Part shown: positions 42,383 through 50,715 of the stretch, one piece after another
Layout: every line of letters begins with the position of its first letter
Numbering within the stretch: the stretch's first letter is position 1
Assembly: GCA_937924855.1 (NCBI GenBank)
Contig: CALEYQ010000045.1
Span: 23,624-87,623 of the forward strand
Length of the DNA: 64,000 bases
Direction: 5' to 3'
Source of the DNA: an uncultured Bacteroidota bacterium
Lineage (GTDB): Bacteria > Bacteroidota > Bacteroidia > JADZBD01
The notes under the pieces: model-generated
What the model was told of the DNA's origin: nothing
Database searches by the model: none
The model's input: the letters and a program-made list of their open reading frames with translations, nothing else
Program-made: the position numbers and the translations under genes

Positions 42383-43575
42383 GACTTTTTTTGGTTGGGG
42401 TTGTTGGGCTTGTTTCGGTTTCTTCCCCGCTGGTTTCCCCTGCGTTTGTTTTTCTGCGGTTGCTTTTTCCGGTCGAAACGGGTAAGGCTGTCTTGTCCCA
42501 CCACATTTTCATAATCGGGTTCTTTAACCACGGGCTTTACAACAGATTCGTCGGCGAGGCGTTCTGGTTTTTTTCCGGCTTTATTCATTTCAATTATTTC
42601 CCGCACTTTGGCAGCAGAAAGTCCGATGAATTTATCGGGTTCGTTTTCGTAGGAATACCACATCATTTTCCGGAAAATATCCGTTTTCTGATGAAAAGCG
42701 ATTCCGGCTTCGGTTTGAATTTTTATCCCCGATTCGGGTATGTCTTTCAGAGCTTCCATATAGGAATCGAGCTCGTAGTTCAGGCAGCATTTTAATTTTC
42801 CGCACTGACCGGCCAGTTTTTGGGGGTTGAGGGAAAGTTGCTGATAGCGCGCGGCGGAAGTATTAACCGTGCGAAAATCGGTAAGCCAGGTGCTGCAGCA
42901 AAGCTCTCTTCCGCAGGAACCAATGCCTCCCAAACGGGCTGCTTCCTGCCGGGCCCCGATCTGCCGCATTTCAATGCGCACTCTGAACTCGGCGGCCAGT
43001 ACTTTAATCAATTCACGAAAATCAACACGGTCGTCGGCGGTGTAATAGAAAGTGGCTTTGGTTTTATCGCCCTGATATTCCACATCGCTTATTTTCATCT
43101 GAAGTCCCAGACGAACCGCAATGGTTCGCGCGGCATACATGGTTTTTTCTTCAAGTACCTGGGCTTCTTTCCATTTTTCTACGTCGGTTTGTTTGGCTTT
43201 CCGGTATAGTTTTTTTATTTCGGGAGAATCGGCGGCAATTCCCCTGTTTTTCATTTGGTGTTTTACCAGCTCTCCGGTAAGGCTTACCACCCCGATGTCG
43301 TGTCCGGAGCCGGCTTCAACAGCTACAATCTCGCCCTGAAAAAGGGGCAGATCGTTTACATTCCTGTAAAACTCCTTACGGCTGTTTTTGAAACGAACTT
43401 CAACAATATCAAAAGGTTTTTGTCCGGCCGGAAGGGCCATATTGGCCAGCCAATCGAATACATTCAGCTTGTTGCATCCTCCGGCACTACAGGAGCCTCC
43501 GCTTCCGCATCCTTTCGGAACGCCGGAAGTGGTGGTAGTGCAACCGCGGCCGCTGGAACATCCTGAACAACCCAT
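42379..43575 (-). CDS. ricT: PSP1-domain protein, RicT/YaaT family
   Basis: 398 residues. The PSP1 domain (DIVEVRFKNSRKEFYRN...RVDFRELIKVLAAEFRVRIEMRQIGARQEA) is followed by the conserved Cys clusters SCGRELCCSTWL and QCGKLKCCLNYE, which in Bacillus RicT help bind an Fe-S cluster in a complex affecting RNA maturation. The C-terminal ~50 residues are a basic KKQPQKNKRRGNQRGRNRN tail, likely RNA-binding. Oddly, the N-terminal 35 residues are another Gly/Cys-rich segment with eight cysteines (MGCSGCSSGRGC...). Gene order holB-ricT-gldH. Confidence 0.9.
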   Translation of the reverse strand: MGCSGCSSGRGCTTTTSGVPKGCGSGGSCSAGGCNKLNVFDWLANMALPAGQKPFDIVEVRFKNSRKEFYRNVNDLPLFQGEIVAVEAGSGHDIGVVSLTGELVKHQMKNRGIAADSPEIKKLYRKAKQTDVEKWKEAQVLEEKTMYAARTIAVRLGLQMKISDVEYQGDKTKATFYYTADDRVDFRELIKVLAAEFRVRIEMRQIGARQEAARLGGIGSCGRELCCSTWLTDFRTVNTSAARYQQLSLNPQKLAGQCGKLKCCLNYELDSYMEALKDIPESGIKIQTEAGIAFHQKTDIFRKMMWYSYENEPDKFIGLSAAKVREIIEMNKAGKKPERLADESVVKPVVKEPDYENVVGQDSLTRFDRKKQPQKNKRRGNQRGRNRNKPNNPNQKKS

Positions 43576-43589
43576 CTTCGCTTAATTTT

Positions 43590-44753
43590 TTATCGGGTAA
43601 CGAATTTACTCAGATTTTCCGGATTTTGGGCCGGGATTTTCAGGTAAACCATAAACTGAAGGGAGAGGCCGGTAAACAGGATTTTTGGATTTGCATTTCT
43701 TTCCATCTGATTAATAGCAAGATTGAGCTCTTCAATCATTTTCCGGCAATTATTCTGATGGATATAAGGGGCAAATTTTTTCAGAAAATCGAGCTCTTCT
43801 CCTCCCAGGCGAACCAGGCTTATGTCGCCGTAGTTAATCATCAGGCTCTCACGAATGATGCTTAGTCCGTATGTCAAAAAGGTTTTTTGAGTTTCCCGCG
43901 AGGCCGCAGCCATGTCGTTTACCCATTTCTGAATTTGGAAAATATCGCCCTTAAAACAAATCCTCATCCAGTCGCGGAAAAGCAAAAAGTGCGGACTTTC
44001 ATCGGGTCGGAAGCCACCGGCAAGACTTAAAGCGTATGAAAAGGAGCCGTTGGCAAGAAAGGATATACCACGGGCCTCATCCATACTAATGCCTTTCAGT
44101 CGGACCAGCTCTGTGGCTGTTTCTTCATCGGTGAGGAGGGGCACTTTAACCAGCTGGGTTCGGCTTAAAATGGTTTGAAGAATTTTTTCTTCTTCTTCCG
44201 CTACCAGAAAAAACAAGGTTCCCTCGGGTGGCTCTTCAAGGATTTTCAGCAATTGGTTGGCCGCCCGGTGGTTCATTTTTTCAGGAAGCCAGATGATTTG
44301 AATTTTATGGCCTCCGGAATAGCTTTTCAGACTCAGCTTTTTCATTATCGAGGTGGATTCTTCCACCCCGATTACCCCTTGTTTGTTTTCTGCGTCCATG
44401 TGCGACATCCATCCTGCATAATCCATATAGGGATTTTCCAGCCAGGACTCACGGAACAACTGGATCCAGGCATCGCTGGTTTCCTGGTTTTTTTTCAGGG
44501 CAATGGGAAAAGAAAAATGAAGATCCGGGTGCGAAAGCCGTTCGGTCATTTTACAGGAAGGGCAGGTTCCGCAGGCATCATCGCCGGTTCGGTTCCCACA
44601 TAAAATATAACCCGCAAAAGAAACGGCCAAAGGTAGTGTTCCGGAACCGGAGGGGCCTAAAAAAAGCAGGGCATGGGCCAGACGCTGCTCCTTTACAAAG
44701 GAGGTTAGTCTGGATTTAATGTTATTGTGGCCGGCTACGGATTCAAATTTCAT
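43590..44753 (-). CDS. holB: DNA polymerase III delta-prime subunit
   Basis: Clamp-loader AAA+ subunit, 387 residues. AHALLFLGPSGSGTLPLAVSFA is a Walker A in which the usual Lys is replaced by Thr, as expected for a non-hydrolysing delta-prime. A zinc module is in CGNRTGDDACGTCPSC. NQLLKILEEPPEGTLFFLVAEE and ILSRTQLVKVPLL (sensor SRT) follow, then a helical C-terminal domain. The start is the Met of MKFESVAGHNN, preceded by a -7 box; a longer frame from 44819 would enter the upstream gene. Confidence 0.93.
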   Translation of the reverse strand: MKFESVAGHNNIKSRLTSFVKEQRLAHALLFLGPSGSGTLPLAVSFAGYILCGNRTGDDACGTCPSCKMTERLSHPDLHFSFPIALKKNQETSDAWIQLFRESWLENPYMDYAGWMSHMDAENKQGVIGVEESTSIMKKLSLKSYSGGHKIQIIWLPEKMNHRAANQLLKILEEPPEGTLFFLVAEEEEKILQTILSRTQLVKVPLLTDEETATELVRLKGISMDEARGISFLANGSFSYALSLAGGFRPDESPHFLLFRDWMRICFKGDIFQIQKWVNDMAAASRETQKTFLTYGLSIIRESLMINYGDISLVRLGGEELDFLKKFAPYIHQNNCRKMIEELNLAINQMERNANPKILFTGLSLQFMVYLKIPAQNPENLSKFVTR

Positions 44754-44761
44754 GCGAAAAA

Positions 44762-44769
44762 CAAAGTTA
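44762..44769 (-). promoter_or_regulatory. -7 box (TAACTTTG) for holB-ricT-gldH
   Basis: Exact TAnnTTTG on the minus strand, eight bases before the holB ATG and overlapping the end of the sdpI-like gene. No good -33 element. Confidence 0.4.
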
Positions 44770-45420
44770 GGATTTTCTTTCCTTCCGGATTTTTTTAAAC
44801 GCCAGGTAAGAATAAACAACAGGAGGTATCAGTAGCAGTGCCATGTAAGTGCCAAAAATATAGGGGTTTGAGGGGAAGATTAAAAGCAGGGGAATGGCTA
44901 AAACCGAAAGGTAAACCCATAGCCTGGCGGCCATCCGGTGTGTGCTCACCCATACCGTTTCGTCGTGCAGGGTCCATGGTGTTTTAATGCCCACAAAATA
45001 ATTGGGCCTTACGGTTCCCAACAAATTTCCTAAAAACAGGAACAGAAATGCCAAACCTACAGGCACCCACTTACCTATTTCTATTTCGTACCCCAGCGAA
45101 TACAAGGCGGTAACCAATGTGAAGAAAGAGAACAGGCTATGTATGATCAGCCGGAAGCTGCGCCACTTTCCTTCGAAGAGGGCATAGTTCCTTCCTTTGG
45201 GATCGAGTTTTGGCAATAGTAAAATCAGGAAATAAAGTCCGATGTTGGAAGCAGGTATTGCCACCAGGCCAATCCATTTCGAGGCAAAATCATCGGGTTG
45301 TCCATCCAGTCCGAAATGAATGGGAACCTCCTCCGGGAATTTTGCCCAGTTCCAGGCCACGAATAAAAACGGAGCCAGGATAATAAAGTAGATGGGGAGG
45401 TCGGCTTTAAAAGTTTTCAT
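44767..45420 (-). CDS. sdpI: SdpI/DUF1648-family membrane protein
   Basis: 217 residues with about six membrane helices. The N-terminal DUF1648-like FAWNWAKFPEEVPIHFGLDGQPDDFASKW and the SdpI-like NLLGTVRPNYFVGIKTPWTLHDETVWVSTHRMAARLWV are clear. In Bacillus SdpI protects against the SdpC toxin and titrates its repressor SdpR. The start overlaps the stop of the sdpR-like gene as ATGA. No sdpC-like toxin is visible in the window, so immunity is only one possible role. The start at 45420 is used, not an upstream in-frame ATG within the regulator. Confidence 0.88.
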   Translation of the reverse strand: MKTFKADLPIYFIILAPFLFVAWNWAKFPEEVPIHFGLDGQPDDFASKWIGLVAIPASNIGLYFLILLLPKLDPKGRNYALFEGKWRSFRLIIHSLFSFFTLVTALYSLGYEIEIGKWVPVGLAFLFLFLGNLLGTVRPNYFVGIKTPWTLHDETVWVSTHRMAARLWVYLSVLAIPLLLIFPSNPYIFGTYMALLLIPPVVYSYLAFKKIRKERKS

Positions 45421-45695
45421 TTTTTCTTTTTTTGTTTGTTGTTTTTGGAGAAATCCATGAGCCACTTTAATACTTCATCGAGCACGGTGGTGTTCAGCGA
45501 ATAGTGAACGAATTGGCCTTCTTTTACCGAAATCACCAGATCGGCCTGCTTCAGCAGATCGAGGTGGTGGGAGATGCTGGGCTTACTCATAGAAAAATGA
45601 TCGGCAATTTCACCCGCCGTAAGATCACTCTTTTTGAGAATTTCCAGAATTTTCCTTCGTGTAGGGTCGTCGAGGGCTTTGAAAACAGTATTCAT
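45417..45695 (-). CDS. sdpR: ArsR-family repressor, SdpR-like
   Basis: 92-residue winged-helix regulator: FKALDDPTRRKILEILKKSDLTAGEIADHFSMSKPSISHHLDLLKQADLVISVKEGQFVHYSLN is the full ArsR/SdpR domain. It lacks the metal-binding Cys boxes, as SdpR does. The tail is lysine-rich. It is coupled to the sdpI-like gene by ATGA. A palindromic site just upstream suggests autoregulation. Confidence 0.93.
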   Translation of the reverse strand: MNTVFKALDDPTRRKILEILKKSDLTAGEIADHFSMSKPSISHHLDLLKQADLVISVKEGQFVHYSLNTTVLDEVLKWLMDFSKNNKQKKKK

Positions 45696-45706
45696 AAATT
45701 GTATAA

Positions 45707-45722
45707 TTAGACAAATATCTAA
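45707..45722 (-). promoter_or_regulatory. Palindromic operator upstream of sdpR
   Basis: TTAGA-N6-TCTAA centred 20 bases before the sdpR start codon; the inverted arms are perfect over five bases and sit where a vegetative promoter would be. Likely the binding site for SdpR itself. Confidence 0.45.
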
Positions 45723-45784
45723 ATAAATGAGATATCCTCCAAATTTTTGTTGGAAAAAGAAGAGGGGAGGGGTTCAAAAAACTT

Positions 45785-45792
45785 TATTTTTG
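45785..45792 (+). promoter_or_regulatory. -7 box (TATTTTTG) for pgk
   Basis: Exact TAnnTTTG, 14 bases before the pgk ATG at 45807. It supports that start rather than a TTG 60 bases upstream. Confidence 0.45.
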
Positions 45793-45806
45793 CTGAAATT
45801 CAGACC

Positions 45807-46997
45807 ATGACCACCTTAGACCATTTTAATTTTGCCGGGAAAAAAGCCCTCATCCGGGTTGATTTTAATGTGCCACTGAACGGAGCGAAAGAGGTTACCG
45901 ACGACACCCGCATCCGGGCTGCGCTACCTACCATAAAAAAAGTTCTTGCCGACGGAGGTTCAGTGATATTAATGTCTCACCTGGGACGACCCAAAGGGAG
46001 TCCGAACCCCGATTATAGTTTGTCGCACGTTATTCCGGCGCTGAGCAGGTTGGTGGGAACCGAGGTTAAGTTTGCCGGTGACTGTATTGGTGAAACCGCA
46101 AGGAATGCGGTGAACGGCATGAAGTCGGGACAAATTCTTTTGCTTGAGAACCTGCGTTTTTATAAAGAAGAAGAAAAGGGTGACGAGGAATTTGCCCGCT
46201 CCCTGGCCGAATTGGGAGATATTTATGTTAATGATGCGTTTGGTACCGCCCATCGTCCGCATGCCAGTACTACCATTATAGCAAGGTTCTTTCCCGGAAA
46301 AAAATGCTTTGGTTTTTTGATGGCCGGAGAGGTAAAGAACATTCAGAAGGTAATGAACAAAGCGGAAAAACCCTTTACCGCCATTTTAGGTGGGGCCAAA
46401 GTTTCCGACAAAATTCTCATTCTTGAAAAACTGCTGGAACGAGCCGACCACATTGTTATCGGAGGAGGCATGGCATTTACTTTTGTGAAAGCCATGGGTG
46501 GGAAAACAGGAAAATCACTGGTGGAAGACGATCGCATTGAAACGGCAAAACAAATATTAAACAGAGCTGCCGCTGCCGGAGTGTCTATTCATATTCCGGT
46601 AGATTCAATAATAGCCGATTCTTTTTCAAACGAAGCCAGCAAAAAAACCTGTGATGTAAACGCCATTCCCGAAGGTTGGATGGGACTTGATATTGGTCCT
46701 GAAACTGAAAAAAATTACGAAAAGATAATTACCGGTTCCAAAACCATTCTCTGGAATGGCCCAATGGGAGTGTTTGAAATGGAAAATTTCAGTCACGGCA
46801 CCCGAATGGTTGCCGAGGCAATAGTTAAATCTACCGATACCGGCGCTTATTCTCTGATCGGAGGTGGCGATTCCGTAGCGGCTATTAATAAATACCGGCT
46901 TTCAGATAAAGTAAGTTATGTTTCTACCGGGGGGGGTGCAATGCTTGAGTTTATTGAGAAGGGGTCGCTGCCCGGTGTGGAAGCCATTGAGCAATAG
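45807..46997 (+). CDS. pgk: Phosphoglycerate kinase
   Basis: Glycolytic enzyme making ATP from 1,3-bisphosphoglycerate. 396 residues with all family blocks: KKALIRVDFNVPLNG, SHLGRPKG, LLENLRFYKEEEKGDEEFA, YVNDAFGTAHRPHAST, AILGGAKVSDKI, WNGPMGVFEMENFSHGT and the ATP-binding SLIGGGDSVAAINK. The ATG follows a -7 box; residues read upstream are not family-like. Confidence 0.98.
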   Translation: MTTLDHFNFAGKKALIRVDFNVPLNGAKEVTDDTRIRAALPTIKKVLADGGSVILMSHLGRPKGSPNPDYSLSHVIPALSRLVGTEVKFAGDCIGETARNAVNGMKSGQILLLENLRFYKEEEKGDEEFARSLAELGDIYVNDAFGTAHRPHASTTIIARFFPGKKCFGFLMAGEVKNIQKVMNKAEKPFTAILGGAKVSDKILILEKLLERADHIVIGGGMAFTFVKAMGGKTGKSLVEDDRIETAKQILNRAAAAGVSIHIPVDSIIADSFSNEASKKTCDVNAIPEGWMGLDIGPETEKNYEKIITGSKTILWNGPMGVFEMENFSHGTRMVAEAIVKSTDTGAYSLIGGGDSVAAINKYRLSDKVSYVSTGGGAMLEFIEKGSLPGVEAIEQ

Positions 46998-47007
46998 CCC
47001 GCCCATT

Positions 47008-47562
47008 TTATTTACCGGGAGCTTCCAGGGGAATGTCTAAACGGATGGTGTCTTTCGGCCCCGGAATAAAACGGGCTACTTCCGCACCTTGGAGACCGGG
47101 AATAAGAGCCGGAGCAATTTTCGAAACAGGATTATACAACAACGATTTTTCTTTGGTTTCGGAAGCCATCATGGGGTAGCTCTTTTCTACGGCTTCGTAA
47201 ATAAAAATCCCCAGGCTTAAAATCAATCCGAATTTCAGCAATCCGAAAAAAGCACCTCCTATTTTGTTCAGCCAGCCCAGGCTTCCGGCTTTTACAGCGC
47301 GCTCGGCCAGGCGGGCAACAAAAAAACTACCTACCAGAACCCCGATGAAAAGCACCGAAAAGGCTATGAGGGGTAAATATTCCGTAGAACTTCCTGAATA
47401 GGCTCCGATTTTTACGGCCAGCCAGTCGCAGAAATGAACCGAAACCCAAACCGCCAGAAAAAAAGCAAGGATGGTTACCGCTTCTACAATGAGGCCCTTG
47501 GTAATTCCTTTGTATAATCCCCACAAAAGCGGTATGGCAAAAAAGATGTCCAGGAAGTTCAT
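47008..47562 (-). CDS. cvpA: CvpA family membrane protein
   Basis: 184 residues with four membrane helices. NFLDIFFAIPLLWGLYKGITKGLIVEAVTILAFFLAVWVSVHF matches CvpA (colicin V production protein), and SLGWLNKIGGAFFGLLKFGLILSLGIFIYE is the second conserved pair. The C-terminal 50 residues are soluble. Biochemical role of the family is poorly known. It is convergent with pgk. Confidence 0.87.
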   Translation of the reverse strand: MNFLDIFFAIPLLWGLYKGITKGLIVEAVTILAFFLAVWVSVHFCDWLAVKIGAYSGSSTEYLPLIAFSVLFIGVLVGSFFVARLAERAVKAGSLGWLNKIGGAFFGLLKFGLILSLGIFIYEAVEKSYPMMASETKEKSLLYNPVSKIAPALIPGLQGAEVARFIPGPKDTIRLDIPLEAPGK

Positions 47563-47653
47563 ATCGTAAAGGTCTGTTGAAATTTATGGAATCAAACGAA
47601 TGCTTCAATCCACTTTTGCACACTGAACTTTTAAAAACTGCGTATCTTGGAAT

Positions 47654-48004
47654 ATGATTTCACCGGATGATCTTGTTTTGCTGAACGAATGGAAAGCCCT
47701 GGTTAAAGACCTGAATGAAAAATTCGGCGCCAATTTCGACCTCGACGGAATAATTTTTCTGGTGGGTGTACAGGAACTGGGAAAGGGGTATGTTGAATTA
47801 TCGAAGGATCAGAAAATGGAAGTGTTTCACATAGGCATTTGTAAATTGCTTTCGCGATTTGGGTTTTATGAATATACCGGGATGGACAGCGACGGCTGGC
47901 CTCATTACCAGGCTACAAAAAGATTGCCCCACCTTTCGGCGGGGCAACAGAATAAATTGGTAAAAAAGGCTATTCTTGAATATTTTAAGGATCAGCCTTC
48001 CTGA
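47654..48004 (+). CDS. Conserved-looking cytosolic protein, unrecognised
   Basis: 116 residues, no signal or membrane helix: LLNEWKALVKDLNEKFGANFDLDGIIFLVGVQELGKG...FHIGICKLLSRFGFYEYTGMDSDGWPHYQATKRLPHL. The even composition, ATG start and its own upstream space support a real gene; I believe similar hypothetical proteins occur in Bacteroidota. A TATCTTGG box (one mismatch to TAnnTTTG) sits three bases before the start. Convergent with the following lipoprotein gene. Confidence 0.72.
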   Translation: MISPDDLVLLNEWKALVKDLNEKFGANFDLDGIIFLVGVQELGKGYVELSKDQKMEVFHIGICKLLSRFGFYEYTGMDSDGWPHYQATKRLPHLSAGQQNKLVKKAILEYFKDQPS

Positions 48005-48006
48005 GA

Positions 48007-48360
48007 TTACATGTAGAAAGTTTTGTTTACCGTTTCTCCTTCTTCCAGCTTAATCATTCCGGTTACAGAATTGCTTTGAAAGGTAATGGTAACATCCAGC
48101 ACGGCGGGATAGCGGAAAACATGATTGGTTTTGCCGCTGCCATCGGTAACCTGGGTATCTGTTTGCAGGTTGCCGGGATTTTGGCAGGAATTGCAGTCGA
48201 GCTTTACGGTTGCTCCAACAATGGGTGCGCCGGTGGCGGCATTCAGTACCGTAATAATGGCGGTTGAATCGGTTTCTTTTTTACATCCGATTTGAGGTGC
48301 CACAATGAGAAAAGCAAAAAGGGCAATCAAAGTGCTTTTCAGAGCGAGATTATTTTTCAT
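48007..48360 (-). CDS. Small lipoprotein with carboxypeptidase-regulatory-like domain
   Basis: 117 residues. Lipoprotein signal LIALFAFLIVAPQIGCKKE (Cys26). The mature part, ITVLNAATGAPIVGATVKLDCNSC...TDGSGKTNHVFRYPAVLDVTITF, is a beta-sandwich of the carboxypeptidase-regulatory/Ig-like type with a CNSC pair. Function unknown; envelope location is predicted. Confidence 0.75.
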   Translation of the reverse strand: MKNNLALKSTLIALFAFLIVAPQIGCKKETDSTAIITVLNAATGAPIVGATVKLDCNSCQNPGNLQTDTQVTDGSGKTNHVFRYPAVLDVTITFQSNSVTGMIKLEEGETVNKTFYM

Positions 48361-48401
48361 GGCGAAAAACTATTTAAATAGCTGCAAAAGAAGGTTTTAC
48401 T

Positions 48402-48409
48402 TATTTTTG
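48402..48409 (+). promoter_or_regulatory. -7 box (TATTTTTG) for the cyclophilin-pheS operon
   Basis: Exact TAnnTTTG, 14 bases before the ATG at 48424. Confidence 0.4.
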
Positions 48410-48423
48410 CAACAAACAAAGTT

Positions 48424-49329
48424 ATGAAATCCCCTAAACATACACAAATTCTGTTTTTTGGGGTCTTACCTATAGTAATGACGCTGCTTTTTATCCTGGG
48501 TTGCCATTCGGGTAGGCGACAGACCCAAACGGTTGAAATGCCCGTAAATACTGATGTTTACCCGGAGCTGCAGCCCGGACAGGCATTGGTTGAGATTCAA
48601 ACCAGCCAGGGATTAATAACGGTATTGCTTTATGCCAATACCCCCATACACAGGGATAACTTTTTAAAGCTTGCAACTGAGGGATTTTACGACAGTTTAC
48701 TGTTTCACCGGGTAATCAGGAATTTCGTGATTCAGGGCGGAGATCCCGGTTCCAAAAAAGCCGACCGGAAAACCATGCTTGGAAACGGCGATGTTGGGTA
48801 TACCCTTCCCGCTGAAATTCAACCGGGGAATTATCATAAAAGAGGAGCCCTCGGAGCCGCACGGGAAAGCGATTTTGTTACCCCGGAACGGGAATCGTCA
48901 GGTTGCCAGTTTTATATTGTTCAGGGAAAGACCTGGACCGACAGTCTGCTTTCCACACAGGCAAAACGGATTAATAAATTCCGGGCCACCAACAACATCA
49001 TCCGGAATCCTGAGCACAAGAACTTGGTTCAGCGATACAAAGCAAACATGAACAACAGTCCCGACAGCATGAAGGTAATTAATGCTCAACTCGATAAGTT
49101 AATAGCCAAAGAATTGGAAACACTTCCTTCCTGGGAGTTTTCCGAAGAAGAGAAAAAGATATACAAAACAAAGGGAGGAACCCCTCATCTGGATGGTTCT
49201 TATACGGTTTTCGGCGAGGTGGTCAGAGGCATGGAAGTAGTTGATAAAATAGCGGCTCTTATTACCGGCGATTTCGACCGGCCGCTGACGGATGTACGCA
49301 TAAAAAAAATGAGGGTTCTCGGGAAATAG
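48424..49329 (+). CDS. Cyclophilin-type peptidyl-prolyl isomerase, lipoprotein
   Basis: 301 residues. A lipoprotein signal (VMTLLFILGCHSG) predicts periplasmic or outer-membrane location. Cyclophilin blocks: VEIQTSQGLITVLLYANTPIHRDNFLKLATEGFYDSLLFHRVIRNFVIQGGDP, then GALGAARESDFVTPERESSGCQFYIVQG. An insert of about 80 residues rich in Lys/Asn (TQAKRINKFRATNNIIRN...) separates this from the closing YTVFGEVVRGMEVVDKIA. It assists folding of exported proteins. pheS follows after 11 bases. Confidence 0.92.
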   Translation: MKSPKHTQILFFGVLPIVMTLLFILGCHSGRRQTQTVEMPVNTDVYPELQPGQALVEIQTSQGLITVLLYANTPIHRDNFLKLATEGFYDSLLFHRVIRNFVIQGGDPGSKKADRKTMLGNGDVGYTLPAEIQPGNYHKRGALGAARESDFVTPERESSGCQFYIVQGKTWTDSLLSTQAKRINKFRATNNIIRNPEHKNLVQRYKANMNNSPDSMKVINAQLDKLIAKELETLPSWEFSEEEKKIYKTKGGTPHLDGSYTVFGEVVRGMEVVDKIAALITGDFDRPLTDVRIKKMRVLGK

Positions 49330-49340
49330 TAACTTTGGCC

Positions 49341-50351
49341 ATGCTTGAAAAGATTCAGAAACTTCTGGATGAAGTAGACAGTTTTAATGACGCCGCTGCT
49401 GAAAAGGTGGAAGATTTCCGCCTTCGGCTTTTGAGCAAAAAAGGGAAGATCAGCGAACTTTTCGATGAGTTTAAGGCCCTTTCGCCTGAGGCAAAAAGAG
49501 AGGTCGGACAAAAGCTGAATGTGTTAAAAAATAAGGCCCAGGAAAAATGGGAAACCCTCAAAAACAGCGGAGGAAGCACAAAACAGGATAAACCACAGGA
49601 AGATTTTACCCGGCCCGGCGAACCACATCCTCTGGGAGGCCGGCATCCGGTTTCTATAATAAGGAGCAAAATACTCGACATTTTTTCAAGGCTGGGATTT
49701 TCGGTTTCCGAGGGACCGGAAATAGAAGACGATTGGCATAATTTCAGCGCCCTGAATTTTCCCGAGGAGCATCCGGCCCGTGATATGCAGGATACTTTTT
49801 TTGTGGGAACCGGACTTTCTTTGCGTACACATACTTCCAGTGTGCAGGTTCGTGTAATGGAAAACTCAAAACCTCCCATTCGAACCGTTTCTCCGGGAAG
49901 GGTATACAGAAACGAGGCCATTTCGGCCCGCGCCCATTGCTTTTTTCACCAGGTAGAGGGCTTGTATATTGATAAAGGCGTTTCATTTGCCGACCTGAAG
50001 CAAACCTTATTGCATTTTTCAAGGGAGATGTTTGGCGAATCCACTGAAATCCGACTGCGCCCGAGCTATTTTCCTTTTACAGAACCCAGCGCCGAAATGG
50101 ATATTTCATGTCCGTTTTGCCAGGCAAAAGGATGTAATGTTTGCAAACATTCCGGCTGGGTTGAAATATTGGGTTGTGGCATGGTTGATCCGGCGGTGTT
50201 GGAAAATTGTGGCATTGATGCAAACGTTTATTCCGGATTTGCATTTGGCATGGGCATAGAGCGCATTGCCATGTTGAAATACCGGGTAAACGACTTGCGT
50301 CTGTTTTCTGAAAACGACCTTCGTTTTTTAAAACAGTTTACCTGGGACTGA
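49341..50351 (+). CDS. pheS: Phenylalanyl-tRNA synthetase alpha subunit
   Basis: 336 residues, class II core of the heterotetrameric PheRS. An N-terminal coiled-coil tRNA-binding arm; HPLGGRHPVSIIRSKILDIFSRLGFSVSEGPEIEDDWHNFSALNFPEEHPARDMQDTFFV; motif 2 RTVSPGRVYRNEAISARAHCFFHQVEGLYID; motif 3 VYSGFAFGMGIERIAMLKY. A TTG two codons upstream is ignored in favour of the ATG. pheT is not in the window, so the subunits are encoded apart. Confidence 0.97.
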   Translation: MLEKIQKLLDEVDSFNDAAAEKVEDFRLRLLSKKGKISELFDEFKALSPEAKREVGQKLNVLKNKAQEKWETLKNSGGSTKQDKPQEDFTRPGEPHPLGGRHPVSIIRSKILDIFSRLGFSVSEGPEIEDDWHNFSALNFPEEHPARDMQDTFFVGTGLSLRTHTSSVQVRVMENSKPPIRTVSPGRVYRNEAISARAHCFFHQVEGLYIDKGVSFADLKQTLLHFSREMFGESTEIRLRPSYFPFTEPSAEMDISCPFCQAKGCNVCKHSGWVEILGCGMVDPAVLENCGIDANVYSGFAFGMGIERIAMLKYRVNDLRLFSENDLRFLKQFTWD

Positions 50352-50666
50352 TTGAATTCACGAAAAGCATTGTTGGAAAAAATGATTTCGGAAGACCCTT
50401 CCGATCCTTTTTTGTTTTATGCCCTGGCACTTGAGTATGAAAAAGAGGGAGAAGGGAAGAAGTGCAAGGAAATTTTGCTTGAGGTTCGTGAAAAGTTTCC
50501 CGAATACGATGGAGTTTCTTATAAACTCGGACAGATTTTCGAGAGCGAAGGGGACATTGAGGAAGCTTTGGATGAATATGCCCGGGGAAAAAGAATTGCT
50601 GAAAACGGTGGGAACCAAAAAGCCCTTCGCGAATTCAGCGAGGCCATTTTGAGACTGGAAGAATAA
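50352..50666 (+). CDS. Small TPR protein
   Basis: 104 residues, two to three TPR units (DPFLFYALALEYEKEGEGKKCKEILLEVREKFPEYDG, VSYKLGQIFESEGDIEEALDEYARGKRIA). The TTG immediately after the pheS stop is taken as the start since SRKALLEKMI continues the first helix; an ATG lies ten codons later. Contact with pheS suggests translational coupling. Cytosolic adaptor of unknown partner. Confidence 0.75.
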   Translation: MNSRKALLEKMISEDPSDPFLFYALALEYEKEGEGKKCKEILLEVREKFPEYDGVSYKLGQIFESEGDIEEALDEYARGKRIAENGGNQKALREFSEAILRLEE

Positions 50667-50695
50667 AAAAATCCCGCTCTGTTAGGGGCGGGATT
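50665..50695 (-). terminator. Intrinsic terminator for the T9SS gene at 50.7 kb
   Basis: Minus strand: an ATCCCGC/GCGGGAT stem with a 10-base loop, followed by six U and then AUU. Shared position with the convergent TPR gene, but the clear U tract is on the minus side. Confidence 0.7.
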
Positions 50696-50715
50696 AATAA
50701 AAATACAAAAGGTGT

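Noticed and set aside
49330..49337. TAACTTTG as a promoter for pheS
   Set aside because: It ends four bases before the ATG, so the predicted transcription start would fall after the start codon; pheS is better seen as co-transcribed with the cyclophilin gene.
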